NCBI GenBank assembly: GCA_034509925.1
Contig: CM067537.1
Coordinates: forward strand, 827,001 to 891,000
Source of the DNA: Hirudinaria manillensis
Taxonomy: Eukaryota; Annelida; Clitellata; Hirudinida; Hirudinidae
Direction of reading: 5' to 3'
DNA length: 64,000 nucleotides
Part shown: one piece after another, positions 32,153 to 44,116 of the stretch
How the letters are laid out: each line of letters begins with the position of its first letter
Numbering within the stretch: the stretch's first letter is position 1
Translations under genes and position numbers: made by a program
Notes under the pieces: model-generated
Seen by the model: only the letters and a program-made list of their open reading frames with translations
Told to the model about the DNA's origin: nothing
Database searches by the model: none

Positions 32153-33735
32153 TCGATCTGTTTGCAATGTTAATCAATTTAAAGTATTTAAATTAATTAC
32201 TCTATTTGTTTGAATTGAAATAACTACCACGTTTACGAGCAGATTTACGATACAGCTGTTGGAATATTTAGAAGTTCAGAACAAATCTTATTACCATCTT
32301 CATCGTGAACATAGAAGTGCTGATTGAAATGAATTTTAATGAGAAATAACTTTCGCAATAAAAAAAAGCAACTGATTTGTAATTTAACAAGTAATTTGTC
32401 GGAAGGGATAAAAAATCACTAAAATTGAATTTACGATTTGAACCAACTACCCATGTGCTGATAGAATCGATCTCAGGAGCTCCTATTGCATCCCTGTATT
32501 ATTTACATCAATGTCTTCTTGCGGATCGGCTTTTGGTGCTTTCAAAGAAACGTTATTTGCAAATATTTCATTCCTGTTAATATTTTGAATATCTACGGTC
32601 TCTCTGCTTCTTCTGATCTGGTTTTTATAATAATTTTATAAGTTATGCTAACATAACTGCGAGGCTGAGTGAACCAAAACTCCAGCGATTCATTAAAACT
32701 ACATTGAAAAAATATTTGGATATGCTTAGAACAAAATTTATGATGTGAATCACAAGAAATTTGGTGGTTTACTGAAATAGCCGATTGATAATGAGCTTCC
32801 GATATAATTCCAACAAAACGTTTTAAACATCGACTTTGCCTCGGTTCAGATCTATTGTTTACAATATATAAAGTTTTACGCATTTGCCAAAGCACAGCTA
32901 TGGTTCTGATATTGAATATGCATAAATATTTTGAGGTAGTTTTTATTGCGGAGATTTTTTATATTTTTATTTTTTTGCGCAAAGGCTGCTCTATGACCTG
33001 GATATTTTCATGGCATTGTATAAAATTTGTTAGTTTTATCCATGAGGTGTTTACATGAGATATTTCGACAAAGTTTAGATATATCTTGTTTCGGTAATCT
33101 GGAAGAGTAAGCCTTGTTGAGTATTAACTAAACTTAACTCTACCTAACGGCCCTAGGGACTGACCATTAATTATTGTTGAAATAGACCTCGAATATATCG
33201 AATTCAAAGTAAAACTAGAACAAACCATCTGTATTTACAGTAAGAAGCGAAACAATAGAGAGTGGAACCAAAAACCATTAATATAATAATTCAAACTATT
33301 TTAACAAAATAAGTTTTTAAGCATAAAACTCAAGAATTTATGACATACTGCAAAATGTATTTTATTTTAGTTGTTATTATGAGTAATCGTAAATATTTTA
33401 AAGCAAGTTTTTATATTTTGGCCAAGAAATTAGTTCAAATTTGTGGACGTGGTCTGTCACTGTTTACTTTGCGAAATAGGAAGTCATCGATTTAATGGAA
33501 AAGAAATGATTTGCGTTACTGGGATAGTTGATTTGAAAACATATTTAGTAATATATATATGAGGACGAATGTTTGTACACATATTGCAGTTACATTCTTC
33601 TGCAAATATATTCAGGTTGTTTAAAACGATTGTGATATCTGCATCACAAGTAGCAATATAACCTAGTATTTGAATGTTTAAAAATGTTTGTTTTAAAAAA
33701 ATGTAGACACTCTAATGAATGTCGGAAACTATTTT
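32153..33735. other. Spacer after gene C, homologous to spacers after A and B
   Basis: It ends abruptly near GAAGATCTTAAAAATA, where unit B continues toward the type II cassette. From there a LINE fragment takes over, so anchor cassettes II and III are absent from unit C. Confidence 0.4.
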
Positions 33736-34620
33736 TGGAAGATCTTAAAAATAGCTCTCCTCCACACCATCGATGGCGTCACTTCGGCCAGTAAATACGG
33801 TTGCACCATGTTAATAACACTTGATCTGTCGGCCTCTTTCGACGTTTTCGATCACAGCATCCTGGCCCAGCACTTATGCTCTGAATTTGCAATCAGAGGA
33901 TCCGCACTGTCGTGATTCAAATCCTACCTCGACCTCAGTTTGTCAAACTGGATTAAAGTTCAACCGATCTCGTCATCATCGACGTCGGCGTACCTTAGGT
34001 CCTTGGGCGACTTGATCTCCGACTTCGGCTTCATGTAAGTTGGTGACACTAGCATTCACATATATGTCTCTTTCTCGAACACGGCTGAGGACCTCCGCAA
34101 GGCCAATACATGCATACGGACGATCTAGGAGTAGCACATGGCTAACCAACTTTAGTTAAATCCATCGAAGTTCAAGGATATGTTGCTGGGGGCCACCCAG
34201 AGCATATCAATGCTTGGGCTCAGCCTAGCCGTCGCAACCATATCCTTGAATAGCAATACCAGGCTCCTCGGTATCGCCCTCGAGTAGCAGTAGCCTCCGT
34301 TTGGCCGAAAACAACTCTTCGGTTATCAGGTCGTGCAACTACCACTTGAGGGCTCTAGGCCACATCAGGCACCTCTTGATACCCGATATCTCCGCGACAC
34401 TCTGTCGATGCCTTGTTCTGTCAAGGCTCGACTACTGCAACGCCTTGCTCCATCGGCTACCATCCGGTAGCTTCAGGAAATCCAAGACAAGGCGGCCTGT
34501 CTGGTACTCGGTGGAGGAGCCGACCCTACCGACTCCTTGAGGTGGCTCCAGTTGTTTCCAGTTCGAGAGAGAGTCCAATTCAAAATAGCCCTACTGGCGC
34601 ACAACTTGAAATATTATTAA
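33736..34620 (+). mobile_element. Decayed CR1/L2-like LINE fragment
   Basis: Frames read LLHTIDGVTSASKYG and LITLDLSASFDVFDHSIL (the LDLSAAFDT.DH block of CR1/L2 reverse transcriptases). Further on come LRALGHIRHLLIPD and CRCLVLSRLDYCNALLHRLP, then a shifted LLEVAPVVSS. It is GC-richer than its surroundings. It is broken by stops and shifts and differs in sequence from the 10249 copy. Confidence 0.7.
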
Positions 34621-35735
34621 GGAATTGTAAAGAAGAAATAATCGAGAATTTCAGCAATTACATGCTATGGTTATTCAGAAAACTAGATAAATGTGTAAAA
34701 CAATGGATGCTGCGTTATTCTTGCATTATAATATCAAAAATTCATATATCTATTTTTCATGATTTTGCATATCAGATTTATAAAGTGTGATTATTGGGAT
34801 CATGTGTGAGATGGATGCATAATTTGAGAGGGTCGGTTTATAAAACGGTAATTGGCGGGCCGGCTCTTACCTAACTTTCAAATTTAGAGGGCGGCTGATC
34901 CAGGTGGGCATGACAAATCTGAGAGAGGGCCGAGCTTGGACAAAAATTCGGCATTTGCTGGTCTCTAATTTCGACTACGTGTCGATGTTAGTGCATTAGT
35001 GATACTTCCTCATATTCTTTGACATGAGAAATAATAGTAAGTAATTTGAAATTAAAATAATTTGTTTATGTATTTATACATTATTTACATTAATTGAATT
35101 TCTCAATTACGGTTGAAAGCAATTGGAGCCTTCTCAGGGAATTTTTTATTTTATTTATTAACGGAAGTCATCATCTCAGCAGCAACGTAACAACTCTCAC
35201 GAAAGTACAAGAAATAAATGGAACGATCATCGTCGCTAGCAACATCTTGCCAGTTTATTTTTGAAATTACAAAATACTTATTAAAAAATGACTTTTAAAG
35301 GTTACGTTAAACTACTCGCCGTCGGTAATGTTTTAAATAAATATTTTACTTTTGCGGACTACGTAGTCATTTCCCAGAATGGAATTATATCGATTTAGAA
35401 AGCAATAGCAAATAGAGTGCCGAAATATGTTAGGGTGCGTTACCAGAATAATCGGTATTACAAATTCAAACTGTGGACCTTCCAATGGTGAATTTATATC
35501 AAGCATAATTTTTAATTTTAGTATCATCGGAAGAAATGTGAATAAAAAATGGTTACGGATATTCTACCAGCTATTTACATGAGATATAGTTAGTATACAA
35601 TGTTTATAGAGTCTTTGTGTATTCCAATGACGTCATAAGAACGTAAACAACGGTACGGCTTGCAACTTACCGTAACTCAAAATTAGCGATGATATTGTGA
35701 AAATATTGGTTTCAAAATTGATTACTTTATTCACG
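34621..35735. other. Spacer before gene D
   Basis: About 34830-34990 is a GC-richer piece (GGCGGGCCGGCTC...) that looks like inserted repeat sequence I cannot classify. From about 35220 the sequence resembles the upstream regions of genes A and C, with several deletions. Confidence 0.35.
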
Positions 35736-38700
35736 ATGCCCAGATGTCCGCACAAGTTATATTACACAGTCATCATTTTTTACTTTCTAGCAGGTCAGTC
35801 GTTGCGGAGTTATTGATAAAGTTGCAGTCACGTTTTTGTCCTTAACAAATAAAATAAAAAATTTCTTAAATTTATATTCGCGAATTCATCCAGAGCCAGA
35901 TGCAAAAAATGTGGCCTTTAAGAAATCAGGATCGTTCTGCAATAAGGCGCTGTCAAACAAAATATTCGACGGAGTCCTAAATTATAAGCAAAGTGTCTTT
36001 ATGGAAGACTGTGGTCTTTCGTTTATGATGATTAATTTAAGAAAGGCATACAGCATACAGTATGTGGTTGTTTACCACGGAGAAAGTAAGTTTTGCGTAA
36101 TATTAATATCCATAATTACAGTTACTAATAGTGGCATAATCACAGAAAGATACCGGGCTTGTAAGCCAGCCAATTAAAATAGCACACACATTTTAAGAGA
36201 GTCATTTATTTATTTTACTAGATATCTATTTTTATTGCAAATGATATTTTTATTATAAACATTCAAATAATTAACGTCTTACACTCAGAAAGTAAAGACG
36301 CTCTGGATTTCTTCAGCGTTAAGTTGACTGTTGATGAACACATTGAAACTTGCGGATCGCTCCCAAGCCACAGCTTTCCTGTTGGTCTGGGCATGAGAAT
36401 CAATTGTCTTGACATAAATAAATTATTTACAGGCTTAAAACTAGAGTTGCAAATATCCGATGGTTTAGACTTAGTCGAAATTGAAGTCCACAGCCTTGGT
36501 GAGGCCTAACTTTTTCAATTTGCGTTCCAATATTCCTAAATTTTGTAAAGTTCCTGAGAAACTTCATTTTAGCTTTAGAATCGGACACCTACGTGCTATT
36601 ATATCAAGGTTGCTACGAAATCTTTGAAGGCCAAACTCATAAAATGAGCTGGATGAGATGTCAACGGAAGTGCTTCGATGAAAATTATATATTTGCCGGC
36701 ATTAAGGTAGAAAATTTCAGATTTCCTATTTTTCAGTTTCAGATAAATGTGTTGCTGTGAATCTATTATGACTGCTTTAATATTTGCAAATTTGAGATAG
36801 GTATTAGCAAAAAACCTAAAAATCATTATATATTTCTATAATTTGCGATTTGCCTTGATATTTCTATTTTGGTGACTAAAGCATCAATTATTCTCATTTG
36901 CATAATGTCTAATAAAGTATAATTATGACGATCCGTCTTTCTTGTCGTATTAAATTTTCAAGATTTCTTGGACTTAGTTCATTTTATTGATCTTTTCTTC
37001 GAATTATTACCAATTATAATTATATCTTATTTTTATTAATATTGTTATATTATTAGAAGCAACATCCAGTGACCTACTAGAATATGTTACCAGAACCATA
37101 AAAAAATAAATTATGTTAAAAAGCATTAGTAACACTTTTAGTAAACTGATCCATAAACTGGACATGAATAATGAATAATCGTAAATATTGCGGTTAATAA
37201 TTTGTTCATGACGTTGATAAATATTTAAAGGCAAATAGTCTTTGTACCTGCATTAATGCCTTAGAAGAAAGATTTATATTAGATGATACAGAATGTGACA
37301 TTGTATGTGAAGTTGAACGAAGATATTGCGGAGGAGAAAATGGCTTTTCCATTTACTTGAGTAAGTATGCAAATGTTAACATTTAATTGATTTGATTTGC
37401 CCTGGTTAGAAAGTCGTGATTGGTTTTAAATCCAAATTTTTTAATAATACATACTTAATATTTGTTGTAGTCAAGCCTCCTCTTCCCCTTTACGAGGAAT
37501 GTTATTATCATTATTATGATTATGATGGCGAAATGTTCCGTGCACCCAGAGTGTCCGTGATAGAAGAGTGTCTAAACAGGTGCAATAATTCGTCATATTT
37601 TGGCATGAAGGTAATAAAAACATCATACAAAAAGATATTAAAATCTGATATTAACTCTGTAACTAATTCCGTCAGCTTTTTATAATTGCCTTGAAAGCAA
37701 TTGTTAAATAGATAATTTTCAGTTTCAGCAGTGTTTTAATTTTATTAAATTACCCTAAATTCCTGAATTAATATGGTATAAACCAATGTTTCGGACTGCA
37801 AAGCTCGTTGGTCAGACGACATGACCAGAGTAAACTTTGATATTTATGTATCTATTTGAAATTGACGTATGACGAAGAAACCGATTTGGTATTTTTGGAG
37901 GGATTTCCTGAAACTGTAAGATGCAAGGGAATTGTGGTATTGGTGACGTTAGCAGCCCAAATGGATTGTTTCATTGAGATGGTAGGACGTAAGCAAGAGT
38001 TTCTTGAAGCATTAGAATAATTATCTCCATAGGCTCATATTTTCATTTTTTTCACTCATGATTACGGAATGTAGCATTAGGAAAATGAATAATTCAGTAG
38101 ACAAAAACGACTTGAGATAGTTGAAATGTTGAAGTGGACAAATAATGCTCAGATAATGACTTAAAATAAAGATGGTGGTTTGAAAAGTGAAAAATAGTGA
38201 AGTTGCGATAGAGCTTACTTTTATAAAATAGGATATAATTAGCTCTTTTAATATGAATAAAATATTGACCTGACCGGCAAACATTAGCAGCAGTCATAAT
38301 ATAGATTTAAAATTAATAAGTTGATTGCGAAGTAATTATCGATTTTTACTCTAAGTTTGGGGATCGATGTGCTTGTTTGATCAAGCTTCCCGTTACTAAA
38401 TTACATCAGTGTACTGAAAAATGTGCAGGTGATGAAAATTGGATTTGTGGGAGTACAGAAGGAATGTCTACGTATAGAAGTAAAAATACCATTCTTTCAC
38501 TGCATATTATAATTTCATTGCCATTAATGAAATAATAGATTCCAGCAGTTAATGATTGTAATAATTATCGATACGTTTTCCAAATTTAACAATTGAGCAG
38601 AACATTAAAAAGTAATTTATATATGAAAATAGATTGAATTTTGATGTTTCATTTTTGATGCAGTTGTGCATGAATTTAGCGCCTGTTGCTAAGAAGTTAA

Positions 38701-39330
38701 AAGGAGTTAGAAGCCTAGAAAGAATATTTATCGAAATATTTATTTTTATTTATTGTTTTCTTGTCAGCTTGCAGGAGACAAAATTCAATGGGTTGTTTAG
38801 ACATAATGCGTTGCAAAGACAAAATCAACATGTTTGGGGTTTGCAAATCAGGTTGTAAAAAGGGATTCCACGGTGAATATTGCATGGAAAGAGGTGAATT
38901 AGTTTTTATTTCATTTTTGAGTTTTAACACAACAGCTATAGTTTTGTGGTTAGATATATTATTGCACAATAGCTCATAAAAATTACATTACATTAAAATT
39001 TTCACTAATTCACATATTTAATAATCCAATACATTTTAACCCTTGTATGCCTGAGGGAAGGGGTGCAATTGTATCCCAACGGTTGTTTTGTTTAAATCCT
39101 CGCTCCCAGATTTATCAATCCCCTCAACACTATATATAATAATAATATTAATAATAATAATAATAATAATAATAATTCAGTTCATTAAGGTGGCTTATGT
39201 CCGGTTGACTTCAAAGCCACTGAGAGGAGTGAGGGTGACTTTCCTCTTCAAGGAAAGTCTTCAGGGCTGAGTGGAAGTCGGCTGGGTCGGATATGCAGAA
39301 TCAATTTAATAGATCTATAAATTTTTATTA

Positions 39331-39367
<37 letters not shown>

Positions 39368-40561
39368 GCAAAAACAGCACTGCATCCATTGTGGGAGTGT
39401 TGTATACTGTAATATATGCAAATATGGGTTGAGAACATAACGGCCCGCTTTAACGCCTCGTTGGGCCGGGGCGCCAATTTCTCTTAAGTCGGCTAGCCCG
39501 GCCGGTCCAGGTTGTTCCTGAACAGGAAAATGATTGCTGTGCGATCGAGTTATATTGAGTTAAAATTTATAAAAGTATTGCAGTTTTATTTGAAGATTTC
39601 TATCTAGAAGTTTAGATCATAATAAAATTATATACGTTATGGCGATAGACTGAAGAAATGTGTAAAAGAAGAAAAGATGAAGAAAATAAAAAATATTAAA
39701 GCTTTTATTAATTGAACAGTAATTATAAACTTTAATTAGTGATGTAACTAGATTTTTGTTGACAACGAAAATGAGCGATTTTGTCTTGTTGCTAGACATA
39801 CACGTCTATTTGATTATGTTTGGCGCCAAATAGTCAACAATTATTTGCGAATAATTATTGGAAAATATAAATTTTAGTTGTTTATGTACAAAATATTAAT
39901 TTTAAAACAATTTCAATTGGTAAAACTCAGCATGGCACTACTCCCTGCAGAGATACTTTGTAAACGCTGCCACGCGGTACTGTTTCCTAATTATATTTTT
40001 ATATACCCTGGACCTATTGACTGCTTATTGACTAGTAAAATATTTTTAATAACAAAATTTCGGTTGACGCTCAATAACAACAAATGTGTTGGGGTACCCT
40101 AGTAGCCCCCCTGGGCTGAAAGTGGAAGTTGTGTTTACCTTGGACAACCAAGGTTTAAACAAATAAACTTTCGCAATGCCGATGTCATATTTTTTAGATT
40201 TTGTGGTAACTACTCGAGCGCCATCGAGGACAACGGAATTCTTTAGCAGAAGTAAGTTAAAAATAAAATTAAGTTAAAAATGTTGTATTTAAAATTAAAG
40301 CCAGTCTATAATTTAATGAATTGCTTGTCGTTTTGAATAAGTTTGGATTTTAAATCTTACTAAACGGAATTGAATATTTTTAGCCCCGGATAAGAAAGAT
40401 ATGGAAAGTTATTCCCCGATACATATGGCCCTTGCTCTTATAGCAATAATAGGCTGCTGTGCTGTACTAGCAATGTGGTATGTTTTTAAAATCAAATCGC
40501 ACTTTACATATATATATATATATATATATACATGTCTTGGAAGATATGCAATGCCTAATTG

Positions 40562-40611
<50 letters not shown>

Positions 40612-40923
40612 CATATGTCTTGGAAGATATGCAATGTCTAATTGTCAAAGTCTTGAAGTCAGCTATTTCTTTCACTCTATGTTCTTCAAATTACTACATT
40701 ACACTATTGTCGAGATTCATAACCAGACTCTTAATAGTACCCTGAATATTAATTTAATTATGAAATTAATTAATTCGCATTCTAATTTAATTATTATTTA
40801 ATTAATGGGTTAATTACTTAATTATTTGATTACAATAATATAATTTGTTATGAATTTTATACATGCAAAACATCTTTTCTTCCTAGTTTCGGTGGTGAAT
40901 CGGACTCTTCTTCGACATCTTGA
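35736..40923 (+). CDS. Gene D: WSC-domain membrane receptor, diverged tandem copy
   Basis: Exons: 35736-35793, 35894-36085, 36289-36498, 36573-36706, 37231-37360, 37471-37610, 38356-38479, 38768-38893, 40198-40251, 40384-40477, 40887-40923. This gives an open frame of 432 residues. The signal peptide is MPRCPHKLYYTVIIFYFLA. The discoidin-like domain and WSC1 are close to A-C. WSC2 has a longer variable loop (ECYYHYYDYDGEMFRAPR) and a shorter second half. The six-Cys EGF-like module is close to A-C. The linker (TTRAPSRTTEF), TM (MALALIAIIGCCAVLAM) and tail (FGGESDSSSTS) are unlike type I, II or III, so D has its own anchor. Introns 8 and 10 have been enlarged by repeats and a decayed LTR. The TM exon is again 94 nt and the tail junction again makes Cys. 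Confidence 0.78.
39128..39560. repeat. Microsatellites and unclassified GC-richer repeat in intron 8 of gene D
   Basis: An (ATA)n run at 39128-39176 and a (TTA)n run at 39328-39366 bracket a 150-bp segment. It is followed by a GC-rich segment (39420-39510, GGCCGGGGCGCC and GCCCGGCCGG). The arrangement suggests one or two inserted retroelement ends with simple-repeat tails. I do not recognise the family. Confidence 0.5.
40509..40840 (-). mobile_element. Decayed solo LTR interrupted by (TA)n tracts, intron 10 of gene D
   Basis: The LTR phrase TCTTGGAAGATATGCAATG occurs twice (about 40533 and 40618), separated by a (TA)n run of about 45 bases (40563-40608). After the second copy the rest of an LTR can be followed: AAGTCTTGAAGTCAGC, then TCGAGATTCATAACC and TTAATAGTACCCTGAAT. 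This looks like an LTR of the same family broken by microsatellite growth. Confidence 0.55.
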
Positions 40924-42269
40924 AGTTCTTTAAATGTAACATTCAATTGTGGATCGACCAACCCCAACCTTGTTCAATTATTCTGCTAAACTGAAAGTAA
41001 TTACCAGAATCTCAAAACTCTTGATGAATGTAGACTCCTGATGGGCAGACACTTACAGATTTATGATTTTACCGATTATTCTTCATAATGATGCCCGTTC
41101 GGACGACGTTTAAAATTAAAAAAAAAAAAAGATTCAATGCAGCTTTAAATTATTTTTAATAAACAAACTATTTTCGAAATTTTTTTGGTTTTTTGGTGCC
41201 CCGGAATGGCAACAGTTATTGCTATGATGTATTGGTTAAAAGGCAAGCATTCTCGGAACGAAAAAGTGATAGCAAAGTGAAGCATACATGTCAACTATTT
41301 GCCACACACTTAAATTAAAACCACACATACCAACTAGGTATTTTATATAAAGTTACAAAGTAGGTTTTATATAAAGGTACATACTGTTTAGCAATCACAA
41401 CTTTTATTAACAGGATGGCAATCCCCTATGACTAAACCTTGAAGTGAATGACGTTACTAAATTTGCCTGTGTTATTTTATTGTTTTCAGTTCAATAAAAA
41501 AAATTATGTCACTTCGTAGGACTTCTGGTCTACTCTTGAAACACAATACGACATGATTATAGGGTCAGTTAGATTTTGAACACAAAAAGTGTCCATAAGG
41601 GCAGATTGCCCTTTTTATCAGGTACATATTGTTGGATCCCTGGATCCAGATAATTGAAGAATAATTAAAATTATATTGCTGATTAATTAATTTAGTAATT
41701 ATTTAAATCTATTGGCGATATGGTTTTGATAATTAATTAATGGGCACTATTCAGAGTCTTTGGTTATGAACCTCGACAAATAGAGTTATCTCGAAAAGCA
41801 GAGCGAGAGTTAGAGAAACAGCAGATTTCAAGACTTAGACATTTGGGCATTGTACATCTTCCAAGGCATCTGAACACTTTCAATAAACCTGACCTTCTAT
41901 AATTAGTTTGAGGACCCCGGGTTATTACAATATGATAAACTATGTTGAACTTAAGTAAAGTCAGTCCAGGTTTTACCCTATTCTCGGTTAACCCATTTCG
42001 GATTTTACTACACATTTAAGCCTTAAAAAAATGCATAGTTTTCATTTATATGCATGGCTAGTCGATCTTTAACCTAGTTTTTTTGATTTTATAAGGACAT
42101 TCGAAAATACGTCTGTTAACATTGACATTGCAATTCGATTGTTTATTTCGAAATGTAAACAAACATCGCAAACAATAACTGAAATGAGTTTTAAACGCCT
42201 GTGAACTTAAAAGATAACTTATAAACATAATTTTCGCAAATCAGAAATAATTCCGCGACAGCTTATGTC
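40924..42269. other. Intergenic region between genes D and E
   Basis: An AATAAA near 41158 could end gene D transcripts. A solo LTR lies at 41630-41929. Nothing else coding is supported. Confidence 0.35.
41630..41929 (+). mobile_element. Solo LTR in opposite orientation, ATAT target duplication
   Basis: It reads TGTTGGATCC...GGGTTATTACA on the plus strand, the reverse complement of the other copies. It is flanked by ATAT at 41626-41629 and 41930-41933, and is exactly 300 bp. Confidence 0.9.
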
Positions 42270-44082
42270 ATGTTAGTTGGCCGTTTTCCAAATAAGGCTG
42301 CTCTTTATCTCCTTCAAATCTGTGCAAGTTGGTTGAATGCAACCGGATTGTTATCAAGTTGTAATAAAATAATACATGTTCAGACGACATCTCATGCCTA
42401 GAACTTTATAAATCGTAAACGAAAAATATTAAGCTGGATGCCGTGAGATAAATTATTTTCTAAACATATAATAAGTGTTAAAACAAATTTGTGTTAAACC
42501 ATGAACATCTAATGACGGACTTTCAATAAAGTTATGAAAATTAATGCCAATTAAGAATTGATATTCTAGATATCCGTTATGCAATTACACTATCATTTTC
42601 AGCTGTAACGGTATCTTCACTGAACGTTGCTCTCAATAAGGAAGGCAAAATGTGTGATACAAGACTTACTCCCGAAGTGCTGGATGGTGACACTTATTAC
42701 AAAAACTATAAGGGCATGGTTATTATGTGCGAAGGTGATGCTTTTTTTGTAATCAATTTATGGGACGACTACAGTATACAATACGTCACGATCTACCACG
42801 GAGAAGGTAAATATTAATGCGTATTCATTCGTCTAAATTTTCAATTTTCAATGGACAAATATCCTGAACTTATGAATATATTGAAAACTATTAATATGGT
42901 GAATCGTTGTTGTACGATAATGTTAAACATATATGCGATAAATTGGCTAAATAGGTGACGTGTCCAGGATTTTAAAATTGTCCGACGCAGGGATACAAAT
43001 CTTACTTAGGTGACTGATGATGACCTTTTTATCTTGCTTTTCATATACAAAAAATGAAGCTTAATGATGGAATTACGGGATTTGCTGCACCTTGCCGTCC
43101 CTATAACCAGACCATTTGGACACGAACCTCCCATAGCCAAAGAAAGAGATTCAATAAAGGAGATAAAAATATAAGAACTTATTGCTGATCAGCATATGCG
43201 TCCTATCCTCCCGATAACTTAAGAACTATCGTAGCATTGGCTAAGCGACGTTCGGTAAAAGACCGAGTGACTACCGCAAGGAGATGGATACTAATGGATA
43301 ATCATCGTATTCAAATCGGGAAATTTGAAATTTTGGAAAAGGTCGCTGGCAAGAAATGCAAAAGGTAAATTCAAAAACATAAGCGGAATATGCCTGGCTA
43401 CCGATTATTGCATAGAAAAGTCCTCCACCGATTTTGGAGGAATTAAGTTCTCTCGGATAAGATATTTGTACGGATAAAGAAAAGACACTGGATAATGGAT
43501 GTTATTTGACAATGATAAAGGATTAGCGAATTTATGCAGCACCTTGAACGTGAAGCACTACTCATTTGACTAATTATTTGGCGCACTCTCACGTAGGTGC
43601 TTTGTGGATATGCAGGCCAGATTTCAAACACCTGAAGAAACTACCTTCTCTTTTAAAATGTTGACGTTCGTATTAACGATACCTGCTTGGTCCTAAATTG
43701 AGACGTAGAAGTCCATTGGATAATTAAAAAACAAATTTTTATAAACTGTATTGAATTATTAAATTGAACAGAGAATACTAGAAAGCAACTTGATTACATT
43801 GAAATAACGTTATATGAATCACCTGATGAAGAAGAACATGTGAAGTGCTCAGAATATCCGTTTCAAATGCCCGTGCCTGGTCATCATATCAGAATCAACT
43901 GCAAACCAACTCATCTCTTATATAGAGTTGTTAGAATGACCTCCAGTATTAATATTGGTTTCTGGATTTCAGAGATTGAAGTACATACGCTCGGTAAATT
44001 ATTATTATTATTATTATCATCATCATCATCGTCATCATCATCATCATCATCATCATCATCGTCATCATCATCATCGTCATCG

Positions 44083-44116
<34 letters not shown>

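Noticed and set aside
38021-38284. Overlapping minus-strand ORFs in intron 6 of gene D
   Set aside because: AT-rich intronic frames with no domain and no copy in the other genes' frames.
40401-40745. 114-residue ORF over the gene D TM exon
   Set aside because: Reads through the donor at 40478 into (TA)n sequence; only the part up to 40477 is coding.
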